Position numbers and translations under genes: made by a program. Below are positions 18,421-27,308 of a DNA stretch of 64,000 bases, one piece after another. The stretch comes from Burkholderiales bacterium (GTDB lineage Bacteria; Pseudomonadota; Gammaproteobacteria; Burkholderiales; SG8-41), in contig JAUXYA010000018.1 in assembly GCA_030684405.1 (NCBI GenBank), positions 1 through 64,000 of the forward strand. The letters are read 5' to 3'. Positions within the stretch are counted from its first letter, which is position 1; each line of letters starts with the position of its first letter. The notes beneath the pieces were generated by a model, which ran no database searches, was not told the origin of the DNA, and saw nothing but the letters and a program-made list of their open reading frames with translations.

Positions 18421-19526
18421 TCGGCATCCCGAAAGAGATCAAGAACCACGAATACCGCGTCGGCGCCACGCCGGACGGTGTGCTGGCGCTGGTCGCCGCG
18501 GGCCATGTCGTGCGGGTGCAACGTGCTGCCGGCCTGCGCCTGGGTTTCGGCGACGACGCCTTTCGAGGCGCCGGTGCCGTCATCGTCGATTCGGCAGAAG
18601 ACATCTATGCCGCGGAACTGGTGATCAAGGTCAAGGAAATCCAGCGCAGCGAATTCCCGCTGCTTAGACCGGGGCAGATCGTGTACGGCTACCACCACTT
18701 CGCGCCCGACCGGGAACTGCTCGATGCGATGCTGCAGGCCGGTGTCAGCTGCGTCGCCTATGAAACCATCACCGACGCTGCAGGGCGCCTGCCGCTGCTG
18801 ACGCCGATGTCGCAGATCGCCGGACGCCTTGCGCCGCAGGTCGGCGCCTGGGCACTGCAAATGGCCAACGGCGGCAGCGGTGTGCTGCTCGGCGGCGTGC
18901 CGGGCGTGCTGCCCGCCAACGTTCTGGTCATCGGCGGCGGCACGGTCGGCGAAAACGCTGTGCGCATCGCCATCGGCATGGGTGCCGATGTCACGCTGCT
19001 CGAGCGCAGTGCCGCGCGTCTCGCAGCCCTGGAGTCAGTGTTCGGCAGTCGCCTCAAAACTGCGATATCGACACCGCAGGCGCTGCGCGCACTGCTGCCG
19101 GAGCAGGACCTGGTGGTCGGCGCAGTGCTGCTGCCCGGCGCACGCGCGCCGAAGCTGATCACCCGCGATGACCTGCGGCGCATGCAGCCGGGCTCGGTGA
19201 TCGTGGATGTCGCCATCGATCAGGGCGGCAGCAGCGAAACCTCACGCCCGACCTCGCACACCGAACCGCTGTATGTCGAGGAAAACATCGTCCACTATTG
19301 TGTTCCGAACATGCCCTCTGCGGTGGCACGCACCGCAACGCTGGCGCTGACCCAGGCCACGCTACCCCACGCGCTCGCCATCGCCAGCCAGGGCCTGCGC
19401 GAAGCGGTGCTGCGTGACCCCCATCTCGCCGCCGGGTTGCAGACCTGCTCGGGCCACGTAACCCACCCCGAACTCGCCGGCGACCTCGGCCTGCCCTTCG
19501 TTGCGCCGGCAGAAGTCCTGTCATGA
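18414..19526 (+). CDS. ald: Alanine dehydrogenase
   Basis: A 370-residue NAD-dependent alanine dehydrogenase: [20 protein letters not shown] at the N-terminus with the substrate-binding arginine and lysine, [10 protein letters not shown] with a histidine in the catalytic region, the Rossmann loop [14 protein letters not shown], and [18 protein letters not shown] near the C-terminus. It interconverts alanine and pyruvate plus ammonium. It overlaps pyrD by seven bases and the next gene by ATGA, so three unrelated activities share one transcript. The tight overlap with an RnfB-like ferredoxin is unusual, and I cannot assign a joint function. Confidence 0.94.
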   Translation: MLIGIPKEIKNHEYRVGATPDGVLALVAAGHVVRVQRAAGLRLGFGDDAFRGAGAVIVDSAEDIYAAELVIKVKEIQRSEFPLLRPGQIVYGYHHFAPDRELLDAMLQAGVSCVAYETITDAAGRLPLLTPMSQIAGRLAPQVGAWALQMANGGSGVLLGGVPGVLPANVLVIGGGTVGENAVRIAIGMGADVTLLERSAARLAALESVFGSRLKTAISTPQALRALLPEQDLVVGAVLLPGARAPKLITRDDLRRMQPGSVIVDVAIDQGGSSETSRPTSHTEPLYVEENIVHYCVPNMPSAVARTATLALTQATLPHALAIASQGLREAVLRDPHLAAGLQTCSGHVTHPELAGDLGLPFVAPAEVLS

Positions 19527-20131
19527 ACGCGGTGGTCGATGCCATTGATGAGCTGCTGCCGCAAACCCAGTGCCGGCAGTGCGGCTTCACCGGTTGCAGG
19601 CCTTATGCCGAGGCGATTGCTGCGGGTACGGCTTCGATCAACCGCTGCCCGCCCGGTAGCGCCGACGTCATCACGGAATTGGCCGCACTACTTGAAACAG
19701 ACGCGATGCCGGCGGACGAGACCTGCGGTGTCACCGCTGCGCCTGCGGTCGCCGTAATCGACGAGGCCGAGTGTATCGGCTGCACGCTGTGCATTACCGC
19801 CTGCCCGGTGGACGCAATCGTCGGCGCGCGGCGACTGATGCATACGGTGATCGCCGTGGAATGCACAGGCTGCGGCCTGTGCCTGCCGCCCTGCCCGGTG
19901 GACTGCATCGCCATCGCGCCTACCGGCGCAGCACATGATCGCCAGCGGCAACGGGAAGCGGCCGGGCGACTGCGTCAGCGCTACCTCGCTCGCCAACAAC
20001 GCCTCGCCGGCAAATCGCCGCGCCGCCGGAAAGCGGTCGCAGCAACCGCCACGCCTGCGGCGGCGCGCAAACGCGCAATGCTCGACCGTGCGCTTTCGCG
20101 CGCACGCGCGCGTATCGTTGCAAAACCCTAG
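19523..20131 (+). CDS. RnfB-like iron-sulfur protein lacking the N-terminal membrane helix
   Basis: A 202-residue protein with an N-terminal four-cysteine [4Fe-4S] domain ([17 protein letters not shown]...NRCPPG) and two ferredoxin clusters ([16 protein letters not shown] and [16 protein letters not shown]), the layout of RnfB/RsxB. The usual N-terminal membrane anchor is absent and the protein starts directly at the cysteine domain, so it is probably soluble. The last 60 residues are strongly basic (RRRKAV...ARKRAM). No other rnf genes are in the window, although nth, a frequent rnf neighbour, is 1.6 kb away. RsxB-type role in electron delivery is inferred. The start overlaps the ald stop (ATGA). 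Confidence 0.88.
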   Translation: MNAVVDAIDELLPQTQCRQCGFTGCRPYAEAIAAGTASINRCPPGSADVITELAALLETDAMPADETCGVTAAPAVAVIDEAECIGCTLCITACPVDAIVGARRLMHTVIAVECTGCGLCLPPCPVDCIAIAPTGAAHDRQRQREAAGRLRQRYLARQQRLAGKSPRRRKAVAATATPAAARKRAMLDRALSRARARIVAKP

Positions 20132-20140
20132 ACGAAAAGT

Positions 20141-21109
20141 TCAGCGGCCAAAAATTCCGCGCAACAACTGCGCCGGATCGATGCCGATGCCGCCTTTCGG
20201 CGGCTGCGAAGCGGGCGCTACCGGCTGCTCGGCAAGGCCGCGTGCACCGTCCGCAGGCAGCGGTTTGGCCGCGCGCATCGCTCCTGCGGTTGCCGTCACG
20301 CGGCGGATATCGAGTTCACGACCGGCCGGGAGTCTGGCAAGCACCGGTGTCAGCGCCGCGCCCAGCTGTTCAAGGCGTTCGCCTGGCAACGGATGGGTCT
20401 TGAACAACAAGGCAAGGGAGCCGTCGGCGCGGCCGCGCGCGGCCAGCTTGTGCAGCACGTCGACCAGGCCAAAGGGGTTGTAGCCGGCGCGCGCGGCCAG
20501 TACCACCCCCATCGCGTCCGCCTCGTATTCCGCGCTCTTGTCGAGCCCACGGGCGAACACTTCTGCGCCGGTGCCTATCATGTTGTTGAGCAGCGCCGAA
20601 CGGTTGTCACGTTGCGCGAGCTGCGCACCGGCAGACAGCGCGGCGCTCTTCTGCATCACCGTGACGTGGTGACGGCGCACGATGTGCGCGATCTCGTGGG
20701 CGAGCACACCGGCAAGCTGCGCCTCGTTGTCAAGGATTTCATAGAGCCCTCGCGTCAGCATCACATACCCGCCGGGGGCAGCAAATGCATTTATCGACAC
20801 GGCGTCGATCACTGCGAAGCGCCAGGGCAGATCAGGCCGCTCGCTTTGCACCGCAACCCAGCGCCCCACGCGGTTGACATAACTCTGCAGCTCGGTATCG
20901 TTGACCAGCGGCGCGGCGCCCAGCATGCGGCCGGCGATCTCGCGCCCCATGGCCTGTTCCTCCTGCTCGCTGACGCCGGCCACTGCCGTCACCGCGTCGC
21001 GGCCAATGCTGAACAGCCGGTTGAGGTCTATGTTCTGGGCAGGCGCCGCAAGTGCCGCGCCCATCAGGACGACAAATACCGGCATGCGCATAGGGCACAG
21101 CGGGTTCAT
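20141..21109 (-). CDS. Periplasmic M48-family zinc metalloprotease
   Basis: A 322-residue protein with a signal peptide near MRMPVFVVLMGAALAAPAQN. It has the zinc motif LAHEIAHIVRRHH and the third-ligand glutamate in SAEYEADAMGVVLAARAGYNP, as in BepA/LoiP-type peptidases. No TPR repeats follow, so it is shorter than BepA. The family takes part in outer-membrane protein quality control. The start overlaps the stop of the SH3-domain gene (ATGA), implying the two are made together; the methionine six codons later is also possible. It converges on the RnfB-like gene with nine bases between stops. Confidence 0.88.
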   Translation of the reverse strand: MNPLCPMRMPVFVVLMGAALAAPAQNIDLNRLFSIGRDAVTAVAGVSEQEEQAMGREIAGRMLGAAPLVNDTELQSYVNRVGRWVAVQSERPDLPWRFAVIDAVSINAFAAPGGYVMLTRGLYEILDNEAQLAGVLAHEIAHIVRRHHVTVMQKSAALSAGAQLAQRDNRSALLNNMIGTGAEVFARGLDKSAEYEADAMGVVLAARAGYNPFGLVDVLHKLAARGRADGSLALLFKTHPLPGERLEQLGAALTPVLARLPAGRELDIRRVTATAGAMRAAKPLPADGARGLAEQPVAPASQPPKGGIGIDPAQLLRGIFGR

Positions 21110-21663
21110 GGCGCACCGCCCACGGCACCCTGATCCGCAGCAGCAGGTTGCGAGAGGTAATCGACACGGGTCGCCTGCAGTCCGGCCCCTTGGGCATGCG
21201 TTTCGCCCTGCTCGCGACTGGCGGCAAAACCGTCTAGCGCCTGCAGCTGGCCGCCATCGAACCGGGCCTGTTTGAGATCCTCTTCGTCGAGTCCACGGAT
21301 GCCTATCGTCGCGGTGACGTTGACCTTCTGGCGCGGCGCAAAAACACGCCCCAGCACTGAACCCGCGCCAGATCCTTCCGTGGCTGACGCTGGCGCTGCG
21401 CCGAAGCGCACATTGAAGGAGTAAAGCCATCCGGTCGCCGTCGCCGTCCTGACCTGGACCCACGCGCCCTGGCGGGCGAGCGCCTCTCCGGAAGCACCCT
21501 TGGCAAAATTCGCGACTGCCGCCGCATCGGTCCGCGGCTCGGCACGAACCACGCTGTCCCGCTCGATTGTGACCGGCTCGGCCGGCACCGCCTGCGCAAA
21601 CGCCACCAGCAGGCAGGCCGCCAACCACCGCCGGCATGCAGTACCTGTCACCCGTCGAAGCAT
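21106..21663 (-). CDS. Exported SH3-domain protein of unknown function
   Basis: A 185-residue protein with an N-terminal signal peptide (RRWLAACLLVAFAQAVPAEP) and a bacterial SH3-like domain (VVRAEPRTDAAAVANFAKGASGEALARQGAWVQVRTATATGWLYSFNVRF). After this comes a region of about 90 residues containing TATIGIRGLDEEDLKQARFD that I recognise only as conserved next to M48 proteases. SH3b domains often bind peptidoglycan or peptide. I place the start at MLRRVTGTA; a longer in-frame extension to 21741 would run into the nth promoter region. It is coupled to the protease by a four-base overlap, suggesting a partner or targeting role. Confidence 0.75.
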   Translation of the reverse strand: MLRRVTGTACRRWLAACLLVAFAQAVPAEPVTIERDSVVRAEPRTDAAAVANFAKGASGEALARQGAWVQVRTATATGWLYSFNVRFGAAPASATEGSGAGSVLGRVFAPRQKVNVTATIGIRGLDEEDLKQARFDGGQLQALDGFAASREQGETHAQGAGLQATRVDYLSQPAAADQGAVGGAP

Positions 21664-21741
21664 TAAAGCCACCGAGAAGCTCCCGAGGTTCGACGGACCA
21701 TTATAATCACGCTCACCTGTCGAAGCCATGTCCGAATCCAA

Positions 21742-22374
21742 TTGAATCCTTTAAAGCGCCAGGCGATTTTCGAGCGGTTCCGCGCCGCGAATCCCGAGCC
21801 GCGCGGCGAACTCGAATATTCGACGCCGTTCGAACTGCTGGTGGCGGTAATACTGTCAGCGCAAGCCACCGACAAAAGCGTCAACCTCGCGACCCGACAA
21901 CTCTACAAAAAAGCCAATACACCGAAGTCAATGCTGGAACTGGGGGTCGGCGGCCTCGAACCCTTCATCAAGAGCATCGGCCTATACCGCACCAAGGCAA
22001 AGAACATCATCGCCACCTGCGCCATTCTGCTCGATCGTCACGGGAGAGAAGTGCCGCGGGACCGCGAAGCGCTGGAAGCACTGCCGGGTGTCGGCCGCAA
22101 GACCGCGAATGTCGTGCTCAACATCGCCTTCGGCGAGCCGACGATCGCCGTCGATACCCACATTTTCCGCATTGCCAACCGTACAGGCCTCGCACCCGGC
22201 AAAGACCCTCTCGCGGTCGAGAATAAACTGCTGAAAGTGACGCCTGAGGAATTCCGCCTGCATGCTCACCACTGGCTGATCCTGCACGGCCGTTATGTCT
22301 GCACCGCACGCAGCCCGCGCTGTTCCGTGTGCCAAATCCGGGATCTTTGCGATTTTCGTGACAAGACCGGGTAG
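21742..22374 (+). CDS. nth: Endonuclease III (DNA glycosylase/AP lyase)
   Basis: A 210-residue Nth. The helix-hairpin-helix LPGVGRKTANVV contains the catalytic lysine, and VDTHIFRIANR contains the catalytic aspartate. The C-terminal [4Fe-4S] ligands follow the family spacing C-6-C-2-C-5-C (CTARSPRCSVCQIRDLC). It removes oxidised pyrimidines and cleaves the abasic site. The start is TTG, since no ATG gives the expected N-terminus MNPLKRQAIFERF. It is divergent from the SH3 gene and convergent with the cytochrome genes. Confidence 0.96.
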   Translation: MNPLKRQAIFERFRAANPEPRGELEYSTPFELLVAVILSAQATDKSVNLATRQLYKKANTPKSMLELGVGGLEPFIKSIGLYRTKAKNIIATCAILLDRHGREVPRDREALEALPGVGRKTANVVLNIAFGEPTIAVDTHIFRIANRTGLAPGKDPLAVENKLLKVTPEEFRLHAHHWLILHGRYVCTARSPRCSVCQIRDLCDFRDKTG

Positions 22375-22381
22375 GACAGGC

Positions 22382-22412
22382 AAAAAAAACGCGCCGGCGA
22401 TTCCGCGGCGCG
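22382..22412 (-). terminator. Rho-independent terminator of the cytochrome c pair
   Basis: On the minus strand a seven-base stem CGCGCCG/CGGCGCG with a nine-base loop is followed at once by eight T residues. It lies 23 bases after the second cytochrome gene. The plus-strand reading for nth lacks a U-run. Confidence 0.85.
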
Positions 22413-22435
22413 CTTTGTCCGGTGGACGGGTCCGA

Positions 22436-22768
22436 TCAGTACTTGACCGTCAGCCCCTGCTGGCGCGAGTAAAAAGCGGCCAGATCTTCGATGTCGCGCT
22501 TGGACAGGCTGGCGGCAAGTGGCGCCATGATGGCGTTCTTGCGCTCGCCGGACTTGTAGTCGGACAGCGCCTTCACCAGGTAATCGTAGTGCTGCCCGGC
22601 AAGTCGCGGGAAATCCGGAACCGTGCTGTTGCCGTCAGCCCCATGGCAGGCGGCGCAGCTCTTGGACTTTTCCTTGCCTGCAGCCGGATTGCCGGCCTGC
22701 GCAGCAGTGATGCCGGCAAACATTGCCGCGAATCCGGCGACCCACAAAATTCTCTTGCTGATCATCAT
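22436..22768 (-). CDS. Small periplasmic c-type cytochrome (c4/c553-like)
   Basis: A 110-residue precursor with a signal peptide (ISKRILWVAGFAAMFAGITAAQA) and a single haem site, CAACHGADGNSTVPDFPRLAGQHYDYLVKAL, with a distal methionine in NAIMAPLAASL. This pattern is one half of a cytochrome c4 or a c553-type electron carrier. The start follows AGGGACGGA; the next codon is also ATG. It is the second of two tandem paralogues on one transcript. It probably carries electrons between the bc1 complex and a terminal oxidase or nitrogen-oxide reductase, but the partner is not evident. Confidence 0.9.
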   Translation of the reverse strand: MMISKRILWVAGFAAMFAGITAAQAGNPAAGKEKSKSCAACHGADGNSTVPDFPRLAGQHYDYLVKALSDYKSGERKNAIMAPLAASLSKRDIEDLAAFYSRQQGLTVKY

Positions 22769-22776
22769 TCCGTCCC

Positions 22777-23121
22777 TCATTTCGAAGCCGCCTGAACCCC
22801 CGGTGCGGCGTAGTAAGCCGCAACGTCCGCCATGTCCTTTTCGGAGAGGCCGGCCGCAATGGCACGCATCGAGGGATGCGTGCGGTCACCGGTCTTGTAG
22901 GCCTGCAGCGCCTTGACGATGTACGCCGCATGCTGACCGCCCAATTTGGGCACGTTGTAAGTGACGGGAAATGCGGTCTTGTAACCGGGAATGCCGTGAC
23001 AACCGATGCACATCGAAACTTTTTCCCTGCTGACAACCGGATCGGCTTCGGCGGCCTTGGCGAGGATGGGTGACAGCGCGGCCAGCCCCAGACAGAAGCT
23101 GATTGCAGATATCCGTTTCAT
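22777..23121 (-). CDS. Small periplasmic c-type cytochrome, upstream paralogue
   Basis: A 114-residue precursor, MKRISAISFCLGLAALSPILAKA signal, one haem site CIGCHGIPGYKTAFPVTYNVPKLGGQH and distal-methionine region HPSMRAIAAGLSEKDM. It resembles its downstream neighbour in length and in the GGQHAAYIVKALQAYKTGDR segment, so the pair probably arose by duplication and could act like a split diheme cytochrome c4. I chose the ATG at 23121 because the signal peptide begins there; the open frame continues upstream without coding character. The 140-base divergent space to sulP contains a direct repeat. Confidence 0.9.
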   Translation of the reverse strand: MKRISAISFCLGLAALSPILAKAAEADPVVSREKVSMCIGCHGIPGYKTAFPVTYNVPKLGGQHAAYIVKALQAYKTGDRTHPSMRAIAAGLSEKDMADVAAYYAAPGVQAASK

Positions 23122-23174
23122 GAAAGCGCTCTTTCCTGTTTTGGGACGTTGCAGCGCCGGAATTATAGCCCAAA

Positions 23175-23211
23175 AAATTCGCTGATTGCCCATCAAAATT
23201 AGCTGATTGCC
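23175..23211. repeat. Tandem 16-bp direct repeat, 21-bp period, in divergent promoter region
   Basis: Two copies of AAATT(C/A)GCTGATTGCC start at 23175 and 23196, differing at one base. The 21-bp period puts them on the same DNA face, as for adjacent regulator dimers. They lie between the cytochrome pair and the SulP operon. No known regulator consensus is recognised. Confidence 0.65.
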
Positions 23212-23261
23212 GCGCCGGGGCGCTATGTCTGATAATCGAAGCAGTCGCATCGGGAATCCCA

Positions 23262-25094
23262 TTGAAGTTTCCATCACTTTCTGCACCCGAACTGCTGGCG
23301 TTCGCGGTACGGTTTTTTCCGTTCCTGAAATGGTGGCCGATGGTCGACCGCCGGACGCTGCGCGCCGACGCGCTGGCCGGCCTTACCGGTGCAGCGGTCG
23401 TGCTGCCACAGGGCGTCGCCTTTGCGACCATTGCCGGGCTGCCTCCGGAATACGGGCTCTACGCAGCCATGGTGCCTGCGGTCATCGCCGCATTGTTCGG
23501 ATCGAGTTGGCACCTGGTTTCCGGGCCGACCACCGCAATCTCGATCGTCATTTACTCGACGATGAGCGGCATCGCCGTGCCCGGCACGCCTGAATACATC
23601 CAGTTGGTGCTGATGATGACTTTCCTCACCGGTATCTTCCAACTGGCCATGGGGCTGGCACGAATGGGTGCGCTGGTCAACTTCATTTCCCACACTGTCG
23701 TGCTCGGATTCACCGCTGGCGCCGGCCTGCTGATCATGAGCACGCAGCTGCCGCACTTCCTAGGCATCCCGATGCCCCGCGGAATTTCCTTCGCCGAGAC
23801 CCTGCAGCTGACAGTGGCCGGCCTCGACCAGATCAACTGGTACGTGGCCTCGGTCGGCACGCTTACCCTGCTGGTCGGCGTGTTCGTGCGGCGGCGCTAC
23901 AGGCGCCTGCCCTACATGATTGTGGCCATGATTGCCGGCACCCTCTATACCGCTGCACTGGGACTGATCCCACAGCTGGACGCGCGCGGTCAGATCGAGA
24001 CTGTCAAGGCGCTCTCAGGGATTTTTCCGCAGTTTACTGCGCCTGATTTTTCGCTTGAGGCCTTGCGCAAAACCGCGTCCATCGCCGTTGCAATTACCAT
24101 GCTCGGGCTCACCGAGGCCGTGTCCATCGCGCGCGCCATTGCCGTGCGCTCCGAGCAGCGCATCGACGGCAACCAGGAATTCATCGGGCAGGGTCTGTCC
24201 AACATTGCCGGCAGTTTCTTTTCAGCCTATGCCTCCAGCGGATCGTTCAACCGCAGCGGGGTCAACTACGAGGCCGGAGCGCGTACGCCCCTCGCGGCAG
24301 TGCTCGCTTCAGTGTTCCTGCTGCTGATCGTGCTGCTGGTGGCGCCGCTGGTACAGTTTCTGCCGGTGCCGGCCATGGCCGGCATCCTGTTCCTGGTCGC
24401 CGGAGGGCTGATCGACGTTGCGCAGATCCGCAATATCATCCGCACCAGCCTGCCGGAAAGCATAGTCCTCGGCATCACGCTGCTGGCTACGCTGTTTGTG
24501 CAGCTGGAATTCGCCATTTACGCCGGCATCCTGCTGTCGCTGATGCTTTACCTGAAACGCACCTCGCATCCGGTAATACTCGACGTCAAGCCCGACCCCG
24601 AGGAGGGCAGCTACCACTACTCCGCCGACACCGGGTTGCCCGACTGTCCCCAGCTCAAGTGCGTGCGCATCAATGGATCACTGTTCTTTGGCGCGGTGGA
24701 CCATGTGCAGCAAGTGCTGCAACAGTACGGTGAGCGCACGCCGCAGAAACACTTGCTGATCGTTGCCAGCGGCATCAACTTTGTCGATGTTGCCGGCGCC
24801 GAGATGCTGGCCCACGAGGCCAAGCGCCGGCGGCGCGCCGGCGGCGGCCTGTATTTCTACCGCATCAAGGACGAGGTGATACGCCTGCTGCAGCAGGGCG
24901 GCTACATGCGCGACATCGGTGAAGACCACGTCTTTGCCGTCAAGCGCCCGGCTCTTGCAACCATTTACCCTAAACTGGACACGGCGACCTGCCGCGAGTG
25001 CAGGCTGCGCATTTTTCGGGACTGCCAAAACAGCCTGCCTGACGGATCACTCCGCGCAGATGCCGCAAAGCACGACAATAAAGAGACCCCATGA
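23262..25094 (+). CDS. SulP-family anion transporter with STAS domain, 610 aa
   Basis: A SulP/SLC26 transporter: N-terminal LRADALAGLTGAAVVLPQGVAFATIAGLPPEYGLYAAMVPA, a conserved central NQEFIGQGLSNIAGSFFSAYASSGSFNRSGVNYEAGARTPL, then a cytoplasmic STAS domain from about residue 470 (LKCVRINGSLFFGAVDHVQQVL...FVDVAGAEMLA). Candidate substrates are sulfate, bicarbonate or other anions. Beyond the STAS domain, a short cysteine-containing tail (TCRECRLRIFRDCQ) is unusual. The start is TTG with GGGAA upstream; no ATG precedes the first helix. It overlaps the next SulP gene by four bases. Confidence 0.9.
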   Translation: MKFPSLSAPELLAFAVRFFPFLKWWPMVDRRTLRADALAGLTGAAVVLPQGVAFATIAGLPPEYGLYAAMVPAVIAALFGSSWHLVSGPTTAISIVIYSTMSGIAVPGTPEYIQLVLMMTFLTGIFQLAMGLARMGALVNFISHTVVLGFTAGAGLLIMSTQLPHFLGIPMPRGISFAETLQLTVAGLDQINWYVASVGTLTLLVGVFVRRRYRRLPYMIVAMIAGTLYTAALGLIPQLDARGQIETVKALSGIFPQFTAPDFSLEALRKTASIAVAITMLGLTEAVSIARAIAVRSEQRIDGNQEFIGQGLSNIAGSFFSAYASSGSFNRSGVNYEAGARTPLAAVLASVFLLLIVLLVAPLVQFLPVPAMAGILFLVAGGLIDVAQIRNIIRTSLPESIVLGITLLATLFVQLEFAIYAGILLSLMLYLKRTSHPVILDVKPDPEEGSYHYSADTGLPDCPQLKCVRINGSLFFGAVDHVQQVLQQYGERTPQKHLLIVASGINFVDVAGAEMLAHEAKRRRRAGGGLYFYRIKDEVIRLLQQGGYMRDIGEDHVFAVKRPALATIYPKLDTATCRECRLRIFRDCQNSLPDGSLRADAAKHDNKETP

Positions 25095-27235
25095 AACTGT
25101 ACGAACGGATGCTCCCCTTTCTGCGCTGGTTGCCGCTGCGTCGTGAATCCCTGCGCGCGGACGCCATCGCCGGCGCCACCGTGGCCATGGTGCTGATACC
25201 GCAGTCCATGGCTTATGCCCAGCTCGCCGGCCTGCCTGCGTACTACGGACTGTATGCAGCCTTCCTGCCAGTGATCATAGGTGCGATGTGGGGCTCATCA
25301 CACCAGCTGGCCACCGGGCCGGTAGCCTTGGTTGCGCTGCTGACTGGCTCGGCACTTGCCCAGTTCGCGGCACCCGGCACCGAACAGTTCATCGCGCTGG
25401 CCATCCTGCTGGCGTTGATGGTGGGAATCATGGAACTGGCGATGGGCCTGTTCCGGCTTGGTGCGATAGTCAACTTCCTGTCCCATCCGGTCATCGTCGG
25501 ATTCACCAATGCAGCAGCGATCATCATCGCGCTGTCCCAGTTCAACAAGCTGCTGGGAGTGCACAGCGCACGCTCCGACCGCTTCCTCGCCGATGTCTGG
25601 GACGTGCTGCTCCGGGCAGGCGACACCCACCTGCCTACGCTCGCCATGGGCCTGCTCGCGCTGGCAGTGATGCTGCTGGTGCGACGCTACCAGCCGCAAT
25701 GGCCCGGCGTCCTGATCGCGGTAGCGTTGACCACCGCACTGAGTTGGGCAATCGGCTTCGAGCGTAATGCCGATGCCGGACCCGCCGACTTCCGTGACCC
25801 CCAGGTGCGCAACGTGATCGACTCCATGATCGGCCTGTCCGCGCGCAATGGGGTACTGCGCCAGGAAACTGCAGCAAAGACGGGCCAGATAGATGACCTG
25901 GTGGTCAGCAGCGGCCGCGGGCACCCGCGCTTGATTACTCTCAATGCCGACCTCGAATTCCTCAAACTGGAACTGCGCGCGGTCGAAGCCGAGCAGCGCG
26001 TGCGTTTTGCCGAACTGCGGAGGTTGCGCTTCAGCCGCGTCACTGACGACTCGGGCAATATCGCCTATCACCTGGCCGGAACCGCAGAGCCTGGCGTCTT
26101 GACCGACGGCCGGCGCTGGACCATAACCACCCTCGACAACAACGGCATCCGTGTCAAGGGCGGTGGCGAGGTAGTCGGCAGCATCCCCTCGGGCATCCCG
26201 AGCCCGGCTCTGCCGCGGTTCAACTGGGATACCCTCGTCAAGCTGCTGCCGACCGCAATGATCATCGCGCTGATCGGCTTCATGGAAGCCATTTCCATTG
26301 CCAAGTCGATGGCCACGCGCACGAAGCAGCGCATCGATCCCAATCAGGAACTGGTCGGCCAGGGACTGGCCAACGTCGTCGGCAGCATGTTCCAGGCCTT
26401 CCCGGTCAGCGGGTCCTTCTCGAGATCCGCGGTGAATCTTGGGGCAGGCGCGGTCAGCGGCATGTCATCAGTGGTCGCCGGAGCAATTGTGCTGGTGACG
26501 CTGCTGCTGTTTACCCCGGCGCTCTACCACCTGCCGCAGGCCGCCCTCGCGGCAATCATCATGCTGGCCGTGTTCAATCTGGTGAACTTCCCGGCGCTGC
26601 TGCATGCCTGGAAAGCCCACCGGCATGACGGCATCGCCGCCGTTGTGACCTTCCTCGCCACGCTCAGCTTCGCTCCCCACCTCGATACCGGCATTCTGAT
26701 CGGCGCAACGCTGGCAATCGTGCTCTACCTCTACCGCACCATGCGACCGCGGGTTGCCGTGCTGGGCCGCCATCCTGACGGCACGCTGCGCGACGCCCAG
26801 CTGTTCGGATTGCCCACCAGCGAACGCCTGATTGCCATCCGTTTCGACGGTTCCCTGTTCTTCGCCAACGTGCCCTATTTTGAGGATGTCATCCTCGACC
26901 AGGCCGCGAAACACCCGCAGGCGCGTTACATCCTGATCGTGGGCGACTCCATCAACGAGCTCGACGCTTCCGGCGAAGAAATGATCCGGCACCTCGCCCG
27001 GCGCCTGCAGGAAAACGATGTCACGATGGTGTTCAGCGGTTTGAAACGGCAGGTGCTCGGCATCATGGAGAAAACCGGGCTTTATGCGATCATCGGAACC
27101 CAGAATTTTTTTCGCACTGAGGACATGGCGCTGGAAGCCATCTCGCAGTGGCTGCACGATCCCGCCTTCGACGAGAAATTTTTCCCGCTGCAGGCACCGA
27201 CACAGGACGGGGATAAACCCGAAACCGGCAAATAG
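25091..27235 (+). CDS. SulP-family anion transporter with a 130-residue soluble insertion, 714 aa
   Basis: A second SulP protein with the same signature (LRADAIAGATVAMVLIPQSMAYAQLAGLPAYYGLYAAFLP; DPNQELVGQGLANVVGSMFQAFPVSGSFSRSAVNLGAGA) and a C-terminal STAS domain (IAIRFDGSLFFANVPYFEDVI...NELDASGEEMI). Between about residues 226 and 355, where ordinary SulP proteins have a short loop before IPSGIPSP, it carries some 130 hydrophilic residues including a helical, coiled-coil-like stretch. The topology predicts that loop lies between membrane segments. It is coupled to the first SulP gene by ATGA; the two may form a heteromer. Substrate unknown. Confidence 0.88.
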   Translation: MKLYERMLPFLRWLPLRRESLRADAIAGATVAMVLIPQSMAYAQLAGLPAYYGLYAAFLPVIIGAMWGSSHQLATGPVALVALLTGSALAQFAAPGTEQFIALAILLALMVGIMELAMGLFRLGAIVNFLSHPVIVGFTNAAAIIIALSQFNKLLGVHSARSDRFLADVWDVLLRAGDTHLPTLAMGLLALAVMLLVRRYQPQWPGVLIAVALTTALSWAIGFERNADAGPADFRDPQVRNVIDSMIGLSARNGVLRQETAAKTGQIDDLVVSSGRGHPRLITLNADLEFLKLELRAVEAEQRVRFAELRRLRFSRVTDDSGNIAYHLAGTAEPGVLTDGRRWTITTLDNNGIRVKGGGEVVGSIPSGIPSPALPRFNWDTLVKLLPTAMIIALIGFMEAISIAKSMATRTKQRIDPNQELVGQGLANVVGSMFQAFPVSGSFSRSAVNLGAGAVSGMSSVVAGAIVLVTLLLFTPALYHLPQAALAAIIMLAVFNLVNFPALLHAWKAHRHDGIAAVVTFLATLSFAPHLDTGILIGATLAIVLYLYRTMRPRVAVLGRHPDGTLRDAQLFGLPTSERLIAIRFDGSLFFANVPYFEDVILDQAAKHPQARYILIVGDSINELDASGEEMIRHLARRLQENDVTMVFSGLKRQVLGIMEKTGLYAIIGTQNFFRTEDMALEAISQWLHDPAFDEKFFPLQAPTQDGDKPETGK

Positions 27236-27263
27236 CCGCCGGCGATGTCCTGCATCCGGCGGC
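27235..27263 (+). terminator. GC-rich hairpin after the SulP operon
   Basis: An eight-base stem GCCGCCGG/CCGGCGGC with a thirteen-base loop begins at the last base of the sulP stop codon. There is no T-run, so termination would need Rho or another factor. Confidence 0.5.
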
Positions 27264-27271
27264 ACTGCGCC

Positions 27272-27277
27272 TATAAT
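27272..27277 (+). promoter_or_regulatory. Consensus -10 box upstream of the adenosyltransferase gene
   Basis: A perfect TATAAT in otherwise GC-rich sequence, 32 bases before the ATG at 27309. The -35 region is weak. No cobalamin riboswitch can fit in the short leader. Confidence 0.55.
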
Positions 27278-27308
27278 GTGCGCCCACTGCAACCCAGGCG
27301 CGACCATC

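Noticed and set aside
27235-27308. A cobalamin riboswitch before the adenosyltransferase gene
   Set aside because: The space after the -10 box is too short and lacks the B12-box; only a hairpin and a promoter box are visible.
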